From Pohlia nutans (taxonomy: Eukaryota > Streptophyta > Bryopsida > Bryales > Mniaceae), in contig CM040089.1 in assembly GCA_022496805.1 (NCBI GenBank), positions 1,862,501 to 1,926,500 of the forward strand: a stretch of DNA of 64,000 bases. The letters are read 5' to 3'. Position numbers and translations under genes: made by a program. This document shows, piece after piece, positions 1 to 10,720 of the stretch (its first letter is position 1; every line of letters begins with the position of its first letter). The notes below the pieces were generated by a model that did not search any database, was not told where the DNA came from, and saw nothing but the letters and a program-made list of their open reading frames with translations.

Positions 1-106
1 TCCAAGCGGGTACCTGGGGTTAAACAATTCGTCGTTGACTTACCGGTTTTCTCTACCGACGGACGCTCGAGCCGTCCGTAATTAGCCCACGTGGTCAAAG
101 CTCCCA

Positions 107-273
107 CACAGGGAGATAAATACAAGATTCCCATATGGGAATCGCGGACAAATTTCCCACAACTGTAAGTTGTAACTTTCCCAGATAAAAATCCCAGGAA
201 AGTTACAATTGTGGGAATTTTGTCCCACTTCCATATGAAATCCCATGTGGGAATGTCTTTTTTTCTCCCTGTG
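107..273. mobile_element. CACTA-type MITE, 167 bp
   Basis: The ends are CACAGGGAGA and TCTCCCTGTG, a perfect 10-bp terminal inverted repeat. A 3-bp direct repeat CCA lies on both sides (104-106 and 274-276). Interior subterminal repeats of the type TTCCCA and TGGGAA occur on both strands. Three-base target duplications with CAC ends are typical of CACTA (CMC/EnSpm) elements. There is no coding capacity, so it is non-autonomous. The element at 57564-57795 has similar ends. Confidence 0.75.
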
Positions 274-537
274 CCAGAGATCGACGTGTGCTGGATATTA
301 TGAAGTGACGTATCCCGACTGAAATTCGACGTGTAACGGTGTGTAATTAATGACGCAGCACAAGTCAATCCGTATTCGCATAGTGCAAAGGCTTCATCGC
401 ATTGAACTGCAATAAATTAAAGAGCTCTACTTGAGCTCGACTAGTCAGGCAGTTGCACGTCCCAGACATTCCTACCGCGTTCGGGTACAATTGTACACGT
501 GTGCTTAAGGAACTCTTGTTCGAGCGAAACAATTCAT

Positions 538-843
538 GGCCCATTCACACCAGCCTAGTGCCACTGTTGCGTTTGCGTTCCTGAAAGGATGGGAGGTAAA
601 ATGAAGAAACAAAAAAATATTCAAAGCTTTGTCTTTTCCTGCTGCAGCTATTGTTGAGCACTGTGCAACTGTAATACACTGCCGCAAGTATAGTCCCGTT
701 CGTTTTTTGCGTTGCATTGCTTTCTGTCATGCGGTAGTGTAATTCCTCTCTGCCTGTTTTAAATTTTTTTATTTACCTCATATTCCTTCAAAGTTATCTG
801 CCGCACGCATGCATGCAGCAGAAATGGTGTATGTGAACGGGCC
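538..843. mobile_element. Non-autonomous TIR element, GGCCC-end family, 306 bp
   Basis: The ends are GGCCCATTCACACC and GGTGTATGTGAACGGGCC, an imperfect terminal inverted repeat. A full relative lies at 34995-35305 and partial copies at about 31955-32105 and 42446-42540. No clean target duplication is visible. Short open frames within it are not conserved in the relatives and are not called. Confidence 0.55.
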
Positions 844-1406
844 TTCAATCGCCGCAGGCACTTTTGAGTCTTTGATAGCCGGGTCCACAACCACTTCCAT
901 TAATAGTTTCGTCTGCGAACGTCGCGCATCGTTTATCCTCAACGTTGACTGCCGACGGGATTTCAACCAAGATCACAGTCCAAATTACTTTTCAGCAATG
1001 AAGCTGCAATTTCCGTTGTTACAACCAAATCCTAGTCAGACGTGGACAACCCAATTCAAATAGATTGATATGGCGCCAATTTAGATGAATTACAGACTTT
1101 TGATCAAGCTGGAATTACTGATAATGTGTCTGCAAGAGTACCACACAGCTAGCCAGCTGAGAGTTGATAGTCAGGCGTGTTAACAAAATTGTCCGTCAAT
1201 GAATGCTTGTGTGGCTAAACCTCCAATTACTTCGATATTTAATTGTAGTTAATATCTGGCCGGTGTGAAATTGGTGTGGAGACTCAGTTAGCTTGATTGG
1301 ACCCGGAAGATGCAAGTGAACGTGGTTTGACAATTGTTACGCTGGCCTCACATGAATCAAGAGGCCTTTGGGAGCCAGCAATTAATTTGTCTGGCAGCTG
1401 GAACCG

Positions 1407-1415
1407 CATATAATC
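1407..1415 (+). promoter_or_regulatory. TATA-like box of Cys-rich gene copy A
   Basis: The string CATATAATC lies about 250 bp before the start codon and is kept at the same place in copies B (32634) and C (39153); the palindrome copies have CATATATTC. It is followed by a conserved block rich in CTCCACACTCA, a plausible transcription start zone. No ATG occurs between here and the annotated start, so a transcript beginning about 30 bp downstream would use that ATG first. Confidence 0.45.
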
Positions 1416-1664
1416 TCAGTCGATCCGAACACAACCTCCACACTCACCCAGCTCTCCATCGATCGATCACCTTTCATATACATTGTGACTCAAGTGCCGT
1501 GACCTTCATAAGGAACTTCATTAATTGCCAACCTTCCCAGGCATAGAAACCGAGCTCTCGAGACGTTTCATTTACGTTGCTTTCTACAGCAACTTTCTGA
1601 AACTTTGATTTGATTTCAACTTTGTAAATTTGTGTCATACAGTTCGTGAATTTCGGCAGAGATC

Positions 1665-1988
1665 ATGGCGTCTATTGTGCAGATGCTGTTTTCGGCCTCT
1701 GAGGGAGATAGGCCGCGCACTCCCAACCACTACTGCACGGGAGCTGGCTGCCTCTACTGCAACAACACCAGGAGGGCGTTGCTAACCAGTCTGCTAAAGC
1801 ACTCGCGTGCACGCCAACAATCTCCTGATTCTGATGATGAATCAGCTGATCCGCATTTCTCCGGAAGAGTTCATGAGCTTTGGAACTCTGACACTGTACG
1901 TGTGATGGCAACAACGAATGATTCCGAGCCCGAGCCTCCTCACGTGTGCAAAGTGATACCGTGTAATGTCTGCAGAAGGAGCTGGTGA
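1665..1988 (+). CDS. Small Cys-rich two-knuckle protein, copy A (107 aa)
   Basis: I do not recognise this family. The protein has two C-x4-C-x2-C motifs, C24/C29/C32 near the N terminus and C95/C100/C103 at the C terminus, with a Ser/Asp-rich middle (residues 53-60 and 86-90 acidic). It has no signal peptide and no membrane span. The spacing suggests metal binding, which is inference. The start is chosen because the context GAGATCATGGCG is identical in all five copies and no upstream ATG follows the TATA-like box. A copy at 39403 keeps both motifs while differing by in-frame indels, the best evidence that this is a real gene. A possible poly(A) signal (aataaa) lies near 2371. It could still be a transposon-borne or non-coding duplicate; no intron is evident. 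Confidence 0.6.
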   Translation: MASIVQMLFSASEGDRPRTPNHYCTGAGCLYCNNTRRALLTSLLKHSRARQQSPDSDDESADPHFSGRVHELWNSDTVRVMATTNDSEPEPPHVCKVIPCNVCRRSW

Positions 1989-4036
1989 TGACTATGACCG
2001 TGGGTCAGCAGATTGATAGTTTGATTTGCGCAATCGTTCCGTAGCCGGAACTATACGACAGAGAGTGAATGACAACATTTGTCACGTCACATTGACGATG
2101 GAAGTAGTTAAAGGAACTGTGCTCAAGCTTCACTTGATTATACTGTGCATGTTTTTTTCGAGTTTAGCTGGGTACTGTTCAATTATTTCTAAATGTAGCG
2201 ATTATTCTAGAATTGGTTTTTAGTACTATCTACATAGATTGGTTTGAAAATAAGGTGCTTTCGGAAGATGCAATCATGCCTCTTTCAAGCAATGGACCCG
2301 CCCTGGCAGGGGGAGTTTGATCACATTAGGACACCATTTGATTTGATTCCGATATGGACTATGGATGATCAATAAATCGAGTACTACGTTTTTTGCTTCA
2401 TGTGCGAAATCATTTTGGACATGATTGAAATCCATTTGCTGCTTGAATGGGCGTACTAGACTACTAGTGCATTACTCAAATGGTGGTGCTCCTAATCGAG
2501 TGCGATTGATGTGAGCCAGTCAAGTCTATATTTGTACTAGGTAGAAGTTGCGCGATGGTGAAATGTCCTGGCCATGGCCATCCTGATAATTTGTGCAAAC
2601 TCTTTTTGGTAATATTCCCAATGAACTGTGTTGAAGGAGCCATTAATGCTACTGTTGTAAATAATAACATCCTAAAAAAATGCACCTCAAGCAACCGCAG
2701 GTAATTAAATGTTTAGACTGATTTTTGAATGATATATTGACCTATATAACAAGGGTGGCACTTGCTATCTGTGCCACGTGATAGAACTACCCCAACAAAC
2801 TCTTCATTCCTGCTGGTCTCTGGACCAGAGTTATTCTTCTTCGATATCTGTATTTTTGATTGGGAGTTGATGCCTCATTTAATTAGGTGAAGTTGACTAA
2901 CTCAGTCTTCGCCTGGTCACCCGAAACTGGGATTTTCAAGAATTTTCAAGGTGCAGAAAACTCGACAGATTTGCAGACATCATTCTTTCTGCAACAAAGA
3001 AATCTCACACAATGGCAAATTTAAAACTTCGATGAACAATCTGGAACAGTTCAATAATCCGAGGTTCTGGCTCATGCATTAGATCACATGCACAATCTCC
3101 GGAAGCACAAAGTCAGTTCTTGTGGCCCAATGTGAATCCTGCTTAGCTCTACAACCCTAATTGTCTGTGCCAGTGGGCCCTGCTTGGCCGTACGACCCTA
3201 CTTGTCTGTGCTAAGTGGGCCCCATAGATTACTCAAAATCTAGCGTTGCCGACTGTATGACCGTTAAAGAGCGAATCCCGCAAGGGAGACTTGTGATAAC
3301 TGATCAATCGATCAGTACTTGAGTACTCTGCAAGAATTCATTGGACCGACGCTACAGTAACTCGAATTAATTATACCAGAATTAGGTTTTGTGAATTTTC
3401 CTGGTGCTAGGGCACGTTGCTTGAATAGCACTGTCGGTAGTGTATACGTGTTCCATCACATCATGTTGTCTGTTGGGGGTCTTTTGTGCGGCCTTGATCC
3501 GTGTGGGGAGCTCGGTACTTCCGTGTGATTACTTACATACGAAGCATCCAGTTGTGGATCGTTGTGCTGAGGGCAATTACGCTTGGTTTGAGTTAAATTG
3601 AGGAAATTGCTACGTAGAGAAGAAAGTGGGTTGTCGGTATGACATCGTGCTCTTTTACTCCAGAACTCACTATCAAGGATATATGGAGGAGAGATATCAG
3701 ACCCGGACTGTCAGGATGCTAATTGGATGAGATGAATCGAAGGGAGATCATGGATCGTCGTCAAAGGGTTGTATAAAAAAGCTCACTTCTCGGCAGTTAC
3801 TTGCAGTTTGACAGGTCAGTCGTGAACATCCGGACTCCTCCACCGTACCGACACAGCTCAAGCCCCACTCCGGAGTTACCTACAAAGTCGCGAGCTAGGT
3901 GGGAGGTGAGAGGAATTTACCAGAACGAACGAATGAATGAGTGAATGAATGAATGGATGAATTGAGTTAATTGCTGCCGTGCACGTCCAAGTGCGTAATT
4001 ATGATTCTGAGCCTTGTACAATAGGTGGAAACAATG

Positions 4037-4660
4037 CATTAGGAGAGATGTGGGGTCTCAAGAAGGCCCCCATTAGAAAAGTTGGGCTAGACTATTTTGG
4101 TGCCATTTGACACCAAAGGCCGCATACAGGTCATTTTAGTGTCATTTTATCTATACTAGGTTGGTATGGAGGTTGGCACTAAATTATCTTAGTTGCATTT
4201 CAATGCATCATCATGGCACCATGTTCACATGCCTTGAAGTTCCTGATGCCTTCCCTTTGTCAAACTGTTGACCAGCAGTAAACCAACAACAACCAATCAA
4301 AAAAATATATATATATATATATTATTAAAAAAAATGATCTCTAAGATTATTATTAATAAATAAATAAATCTCCCTTTGATGTATTTAAAAAATATATATT
4401 TTGAATTTATATTTTGAAAAAATATATATTTTGAACTCTATATTTTGAATTCTATATATTTTTTTAAATAATAAAAAAATCGCAGTCAGACGTGGCAAAC
4501 GGTTGTCCACGTCAGATTGCAATTTTTTTATTAATTTTTAAAATTTAAAATTTTTGAATTTTTTTTGTTAAAAAATATATATTAATTTTTTAATCCCGGC
4601 CAGCTGAATTCAGCTGATCTAAAGTGGGGGCCTTCTTGAGGCCCCATATCTCTCCTAATG
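4037..4660. mobile_element. Non-autonomous TIR element, CATTAGG-end family, 624 bp
   Basis: The left end CATTAGGAGAGATGTGGGG is mirrored by CCCCATATCTCTCCTAATG at the right end, and the pairing continues through AGAAGGCCCCC. The interior is AT-rich with a hairpin around 4483-4527. A shorter relative with the same ends lies at 28891-29179. TA in CAT-TA-GG and CC-TA-ATG is compatible with a TA target duplication, but longer duplications are not visible. Confidence 0.65.
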
Positions 4661-5696
4661 TTTGGCATTTTTAGATTTCACTTTGGAAAAAAATCAAATC
4701 TGCCATCTTTGAAAGGTTGTCAAAAGCATATAAAATTTCCCCTAGTATCCACTAAATTTGGAACATACGTTTTTTTATTAGTTAATTTCATGTGTGCCAA
4801 GTTTCGTGGCTTAAAGATTTATCAAAATAATTTTTTTGCAAATGTACTAATGAGTATGTAATTTTAAGGCCATCAAGACAATGTCGATGGAAATATGACA
4901 CCTCCTGCTTCTAAAGTATAATCTTTCATCATGCATAATCCTCTAACATAAGTACTTCTCAAAAATACCAGCAACATGTCAATATGAAGTTGCACACTTG
5001 TTTCATGACCATTTAAAGTTCATGTTTGAAAATTGCACTATTATGTATATAATTATGTTTATCGGTTTATCCGTTAGTAAATTTGCAATAATTCCATTTT
5101 GATAAATTTGTAGGCCACAAAACTTGGCACACATGTAATTAGCTCATAAAAGAACTCACTTCACAAATTAAGGTAAAAGCGCCTATAACTGATCAATTAA
5201 GAGGTTTAAAGCATATATTTGAAAGGAGTATAACTGGAGGATAATTCTTCCCTCAAATTTAAATAGAAATTAGAAAGAATAAAACTTTTTTTAAATTTTA
5301 TTTCCAGTATGTAAATTACTATGAATTTTAAAAGTAAAATATTTACTATAAGCCAAAATCAGTATGTAGATTAACCCAAAATGTAGCCAGGTAAGGAAAA
5401 AATGGATAGAATGGAAAATGGATATATGGATATATGGATAGATGGTAACGGAAAATGGATATAAGTTCATCCATTAAATTACGTACTATAAGGCACTTTC
5501 TTCTAAATAGTAACAATTTTAGTATTTTTTTAGATGACTTTGGCGATTTCATTCACTTATTTGCCAATATTTTCTAGTGTAAAAGTAGCCACTTTCAAAA
5601 TCAAGTAAGACTATGGCGAAAATTTGCCAGAATCCTTTTGGCATATGTAGCCAAGAAGGAAAAAATGGATAGAATCATCCATCTATGAGTATCGGT
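4661..5696. other. AT-rich intergenic sequence
   Basis: No gene is recognised. A stretch of about 30 bases around aaggaaaaaatggataga occurs at about 5390 and again at about 5656 in direct orientation. Short ATGG/GATA simple-repeat tracts lie near 5400-5460. Confidence 0.5.
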
Positions 5697-6518
5697 GTTT
5701 GCATGGTACGGTTTACCAACTTTTTGTTGCAATGCACAACTTTGCATTGTATTTACGAGTGCTTTTAAACTTTCAGAAATTCATAAATAAAATTTGATCG
5801 CAGAAGTTATCAAAAAATTGAACTACTTAAACTCAACTGATGTCATCTACCAATGCTAAAAACAAGAGGTAAGAAATAACATATATGTTATATAAATTAA
5901 TGTTAATGTAAAAAACTAGTGCCTTGTTGCAATGCAAAAGTGCACTCAAAAAATCTAAAAGAGAAAGAGAAAGGAAAGTTGTGAATGGAAATTTGAGCTA
6001 TAAATTTTTCTAATATTCAAATTTGTGAAGAAAAATATGTTTCAATTTTTTTTCAATTTTTTTCATTTAATTTTCGAAAAATGTGTTATTTGTGGTTTCA
6101 TTAAATTGTTTTTTATTTTAAAAAGCTTCTTTTTGATGTATTTCCTTTTTGAATGTGTTTGAAAAAGAAAATTTTCATATGGGTGTACTTTTTAAAATAC
6201 AAATATAGAATCAAATATGGATTATATTTACATTCAAATTTGATCGTAAATTTGTCAAATTATTATTAGAATGGGAGTTTTGATACTCAAAATTTTCAAC
6301 CTAAAATTATTTTGACAAACTAAGATTTTGTTCTATATTAGTTAATATGTACCTAATCTTAAAAGTTGGTTCACTTCGTTTTTCATTGTATCATTATTAC
6401 ATATTTTATAAATTTGTTTAAGAGATAAAGTTTTAGACAAAATGCACAATGTGCACAAAAAAAGCACTATATTTTACAATCCAAAATCTCTGAATCTGTT
6501 GAACCGTACCATGCAAAC
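5697..6518. mobile_element. Probable non-autonomous TIR element, 822 bp
   Basis: The ends GTTTGCATGGTACGGTT (5697-5713) and AACCGTACCATGCAAAC (6502-6518) are a perfect 17-bp inverted repeat. The interior near both ends contains ttgcaatgcac-like words. There is no coding capacity and no clear target duplication, so the superfamily is unassigned. Confidence 0.5.
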
Positions 6519-6635
6519 ATCCATATAAATATATATAAATACATATAATTATATATAATTATAAATATATATAATATATTCATATAAATTAGGGCTTTGT
6601 TGTTGTTCACACTACTAGTGACAAATGATATATTA

Positions 6636-6647
6636 TGATACATTGGA
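6636..6647 (+). repeat. 12-bp target-site duplication of the LINE, left copy
   Basis: TGATACATTGGA here is repeated exactly at 8703-8714, bracketing the LINE body. Confidence 0.85.
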
Positions 6648-8702
6648 CAAAAGCACCAAATGGAACAACCTCACATATTTACCCTACACCAACACAAACT
6701 ATGGTAACACCGCCAATACCAAACTACGAAACCACCACCACATTAAAATTCCCACCACAATACAGCTACTACACATATGGATCATTCACACCACCAAAAG
6801 AAGTTGACGATGGACACTGGAAAAAAGAAAAACGAGGATAAGGAATCTACAACCCATCAAAAGGAGAAGTACAAATATCAAGAAGACTACCAGGCCTACA
6901 AACAACCTTCAGAGCCGAACTAATGGCCATACATGAGACACTTACAGTAATCACCACCAAATACCCCAATGAACCCGCATTCATCTTCACTGACTGCCTC
7001 AACTACTTATATATACTAAACACACAACTAAAACACCCAACACAACACAATAACCACGCAGATAAAACTATATTAACAGAAATGGTAGAGATGCTAAAAA
7101 GTCGTACACACCCTACCACAATCTACAAAGTCAAAGCCCACGCCAAAATCGACGGCAATGAAAAGGCAAACCAACTGGCAAAAGAAGGTACCAAGAAAAG
7201 AGACTACCAATTTGCCAACAAACCACACGAATTTGCACACACCACACCATATTACTTCCAAAAAGATACATGGCCCGGACCCAAAAAAAGACCTGATAAA
7301 GGCCCGGTCAGATGCCTAGAAACATACATCAAGCAATATGACCGCGAACACAACCTAGAAATACTGGCGGAAAATTTACCCAACATCAACAAATTGACAA
7401 TGAACCCAATCATAGACAACAAAATATCCAACGAATTTTGGACTAACCCAGCAATAACGGACTCACAAAAAACAAGTCTACTAAAATTTTGAACCGGTCA
7501 ATACATGGGACACGCTAGGAAACAATTAATCTTTGGAATACAACGATTCCCCTCCAAAACATGCCCAATTTGTAATTCACAAGACGCAAACACATGGCTC
7601 TACATCCTCCTATTATGCAACCAATACCACATACATGCCCTCCGAACCAAGAGACATAATAAAGCAGTGTGGGAACTAAGAAAATTAATTCTATCCTCAA
7701 ACAAATCAAGATGCTACACTTTCATGAATGCAAGAACATTCAATAATAATCCACAAGAAAATACAGTACCCTCATAGCTACTACGATGCACGTACGAACA
7801 GCACAGATGCCATTGCAATGCTAGATTCAAACCAGACACCTTATGTATCAAAGGCCTACCATACCAAAGCGTACCCCCACTAACCCTTGCAGACAACCTC
7901 ATAGTACAATTTATTGAGTTTACCTACACTACCGACATATTCTCACCAGAATCAATTGGTAACAAAATACTTAAATATCAACCACTAATTAACAGTATCA
8001 CCCAACAAGGTTGGAAAGTAGACCCCATAATAGTCATCACGGCTGGCGCTCGTGGAACTACACACGCTCCTTCAATGAAACAACTCAAAACAAAATTTAA
8101 CCTTTGTGAAACCTCCACAAAACACACATTCAAAGCAATCAACACTATTGCTATACAATATGCAGGATCAATTCTCCTACACAAACGACGAATAGAAAAC
8201 AACCAACCAATACTAACAGAATAAATAAAATGGGGCTAGTGGCGAAATCCACTATTTAACATTCTAAATGATTAGCTTAGTGCAAACACCTATCACAGGA
8301 GTAAGATAGGGCTGGTTGGTTGGTACAAATTTGATGCCTCAATTATTCACTAGCAACACCAAGTCATGTATATCACACCACTGCTCAAACAGACCCAACG
8401 TGTATCGTACCTGGACCACTCAAATGTAATACGAAGCCCTTCACCAACCAACACACGAGCTCATGACTTGGCGCTCCCACAACATACAAAAACACCATAT
8501 ATATATATATAACCCATAAGCCCACACACCAGTTTCGGTTACTTTTATTTATGTTACTGGTTACTAGAGTGTCCATTCCCGAAAGGGGAGAGTAGTTTTG
8601 TCCCAATGACCCTATGCCCGGTGGGCACTGGATCATTGACATTACGTACGAACACTTCATTCATGCCGGCCTGGCATAGACCGGAGTTTCTATCTATCTA
8701 TC
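6648..8702 (+). mobile_element. 5'-truncated LINE with RNase H domain
   Basis: Exact 12-bp direct repeats flank this 2055-bp segment, as expected for target-primed insertion. It holds the C-terminal part of a LINE ORF2 (RNase H and the region after it), then a 3' untranslated part with a GC-rich hairpin near 8663-8683 (ATGCC and GGCAT arms) and a short TATC repeat tail (about 8689-8702). There is no poly(A) tail. The reverse transcriptase and endonuclease parts are missing, so the copy cannot move by itself. Confidence 0.85.
6650..8224 (+). pseudogene. LINE ORF2 C-terminal part: RNase H and distal domain, broken
   Basis: A single frame runs from the truncation point to the stop at 8222-8224 and is interrupted by only three in-frame stops (6839-6841, 7490-7492, 7775-7777). 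The RNase H part shows FRAEL and FTDC, with KVKAH and GNEKAN further on. The first catalytic Asp (usual TDGS) reads TYGS and the last one (usual ADELA) reads ANQLA, so two catalytic residues are lost by this alignment from family knowledge. Downstream, MGHARKQL, a CPIC knuckle start, ITAGAR and LLHKRRIENNQP match the conserved distal domain of RNase H-bearing LINEs. An ATG at 6635 belongs to the target duplication and is not the element's own. Three stops and no frameshift suggest a fairly young dead copy. Confidence 0.85.
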
Positions 8703-8971
8703 TGATACATTGGAAAGTACAAACTATGAAATTGTTAGATAATTAATTACGTTGATAATAAATGAAGACATATAATATTGGTACTAATTATGATTCTAAA
8801 ATGGAAATAAGTATAATCATAAATTTAATTTAAAGAATACTATTTATTCAAGGATGTTTGATATTTATTCTGCATTTAATGCTAAAAATATATTAAAGCA
8901 TCATATTTTGTTTTGGAAAATTAATATGAAAAATATTAAAGCATTACATCATTTTAGATTGTGCAATGCAA

Positions 8972-9172
8972 TCACTCAGATGATGTCTCAGTTCTGAAAT
9001 AACATTTTAATGTTTCGAGATTTATTCTAAATGCAATGTCAATTGCATATACTTGTGCAAACACTCCACATGATGAGCTATCAGGTTGTTGTAAAACGTT
9101 TGCATATTTATAGTGGAATGCTATAGAAGGCATAACTTGTTGGAGTTTTTTAATTGTATCAAGTGACAACAA
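8972..9172 (-). pseudogene. Ulp1-like (C48) protease C-terminal fragment
   Basis: The fragment contains QPDSSSCGVF followed by AIDIAF, matching the Gln and nucleophile Cys block of Ulp1/C48 proteases as found in many transposon-borne versions. The upstream His-Trp and Asp blocks are not open in any one frame: stops interrupt the strand between 9173 and 9300. It is therefore a relic, probably of a DNA transposon and not a host SUMO protease. Only about 66 residues remain. Confidence 0.55.
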
Positions 9173-10554
9173 TGAATTTTGAGGTTATTGAAATCGTATA
9201 TTATGGCTTGGTAATGAATATAATTTAGTTGTATCACTTGTATGACAACAAGAAATCAATGGTCTCGAACATTATTGAATAAATGTTAGAGACAATCAGT
9301 TGTATATTTTGGTCTTCTATGTAATGTGGCATAAGAATGTTTCTCATGTAAAAATGATCTTTTATATTTTATAAAAATGGATAAAAATGAATCATAAGAA
9401 AAAATAAGGAAAAATAACATACTGAAGTTCAACAATATACAAATCTCATTTGATAATATGTAAAGCAAAGTATTAGAACGTTAAAAATATATTCGAATAT
9501 ATTGAAAGCTTAAAAATCCACTTAATATTTGTCAAGTATTATAGTTAATTTATGAAGAATACTTAGATTAGCATATGCCTTATAAAGCCTCATAATAAAT
9601 AAATACATTAAAACATCAATTAAAGAAAATCTACTTCAAAAATATCTTTAAGGTAACAAAAGAACTATGATTCTTCAAAAAAAAATTTGGCAATAGCTTG
9701 ACACCAAGAAGATGGTTATTGATTAAGAAAAAATCTACTTTAAAAAATATAATCTTCTGCCAAGAAGTAAATTGTGGCATTTTAGCTTTGAGTTTCTTCA
9801 ATAACTTGACATCAACAAGGTGTTGTTTTAATTTGTGCGCACTCTTTTGCAAAAAAAATTAATACCTCATATGACACTTATTGTAGTTTAGTGGATATTG
9901 AATGGATTTTAAAATCATATAGTGATATGTGTGGAGTACATGGATGAACGGCAATATTCTAAAGAAGTGAAATTCTAGGAATGCTTTTTAAAATTTTGAG
10001 AATGGTTCCATTGAAAAGAGTAAAGTATTTTCTTTATGTGTACCATTCAATATTTTAACATGGAAGTGATATGGAGTTATTAGTGATTTGTACTTACCAA
10101 ATATAAAATATAAAAATGTTTCATTCGAAGTCTCAACGATTGCCAGGTGGATGGTATAATGAATTTCATTTGTTTGTTTGTTTTTTTTTTTTTTTTTTTG
10201 AAACAACATAATGTTTTATTCCGTTGAAAGAAAGAAACATCATAATGAACTAAGGGCAAAACGCCCCGGCTAAGGAACTGTTTTTTGAAACTTTTCTAGA
10301 ATTTTTATACAAAGAGGCCCATAGTGAGAATTTCATTTTTTTTTACCACAAGTTCAATTTGTTTGTGGCCGTTCGTTGGCCGCCCGACAGGGTAAAAAAG
10401 TCGATCGGCAAAGTAAATCACAATTTACCCGGCGAACGCTACGTCTAGCCGTCCGAACGTCATTTTGGACACGATTTCGTCTAAAGACGTCCGAAATGAC
10501 AACCCTGGGTAAGTGCCTGTACTGCCAAAAAAAGGTGAAAAGTTTGAGAGCTAG
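9173..10554. other. AT-rich intergenic sequence
   Basis: No gene is recognised. A poly(T) run lies at 10184-10199. Around 10466-10501 a short imperfect inverted repeat (GTCATTTTGGAC and GTCCGAAATGAC) precedes the hairpin element. Confidence 0.5.
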
Positions 10555-10720
10555 TATGGCAATATTCGTGTATGGGGGCCTCTTTCACCATATTGGGAGT
10601 TTCTGAAATCTACAACTGCCATAGATCCAATTGGCAATTGCTTACTGGATCTATGGCAGTTTTAAATTTCCAAAACTCGCAATATGGTGGAAGAGGCCCT
10701 TATACACGAATATTGCCATA
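10555..10720. mobile_element. Hairpin MITE, possibly Stowaway-like, 166 bp
   Basis: The end TATGGCAATATTCGTGTAT is matched by ATACACGAATATTGCCATA, and pairing continues inward through GGCCTCTT and the CCATATTG block to aactgccatagatcc and ggatctatggcagtt around a loop near 10637. Nearly the whole sequence folds on itself. TA dinucleotides at the outer edges fit a Tc1/mariner-type TA target. The fold also resembles a small-RNA precursor. Confidence 0.65.

Larger units (their letters stand above)
1..3780 (+). repeat. Segmental duplication unit A (window starts inside it)
   Basis: This stretch is a diverged to near-identical copy of the segments at 31440-34830 (unit B) and 38200-41580 (unit C), all in the same orientation. 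The first 420 bases still align loosely with unit C near 38215-38540 (for example the shared gaagtgacgt). Identity with unit B is very high from about 855 on, through the gene and its 3' flank (for example 2220-2700 against 33460-33930). It carries one open copy of the small Cys-rich gene. The end is set near 3690, where the shared block ending actccagaactcac is followed by unrelated sequence; 3700-3780 is uncertain. Apart from the gene and two small elements I see nothing coding here. Confidence 0.8.

Noticed and set aside
2026..2223. 65-codon frame conserved in units A and B after the Cys-rich gene (also 33261-33458)
   Set aside because: It begins at TTG with no nearby ATG, is not open in unit C, and its similarity follows from general DNA identity of the units.
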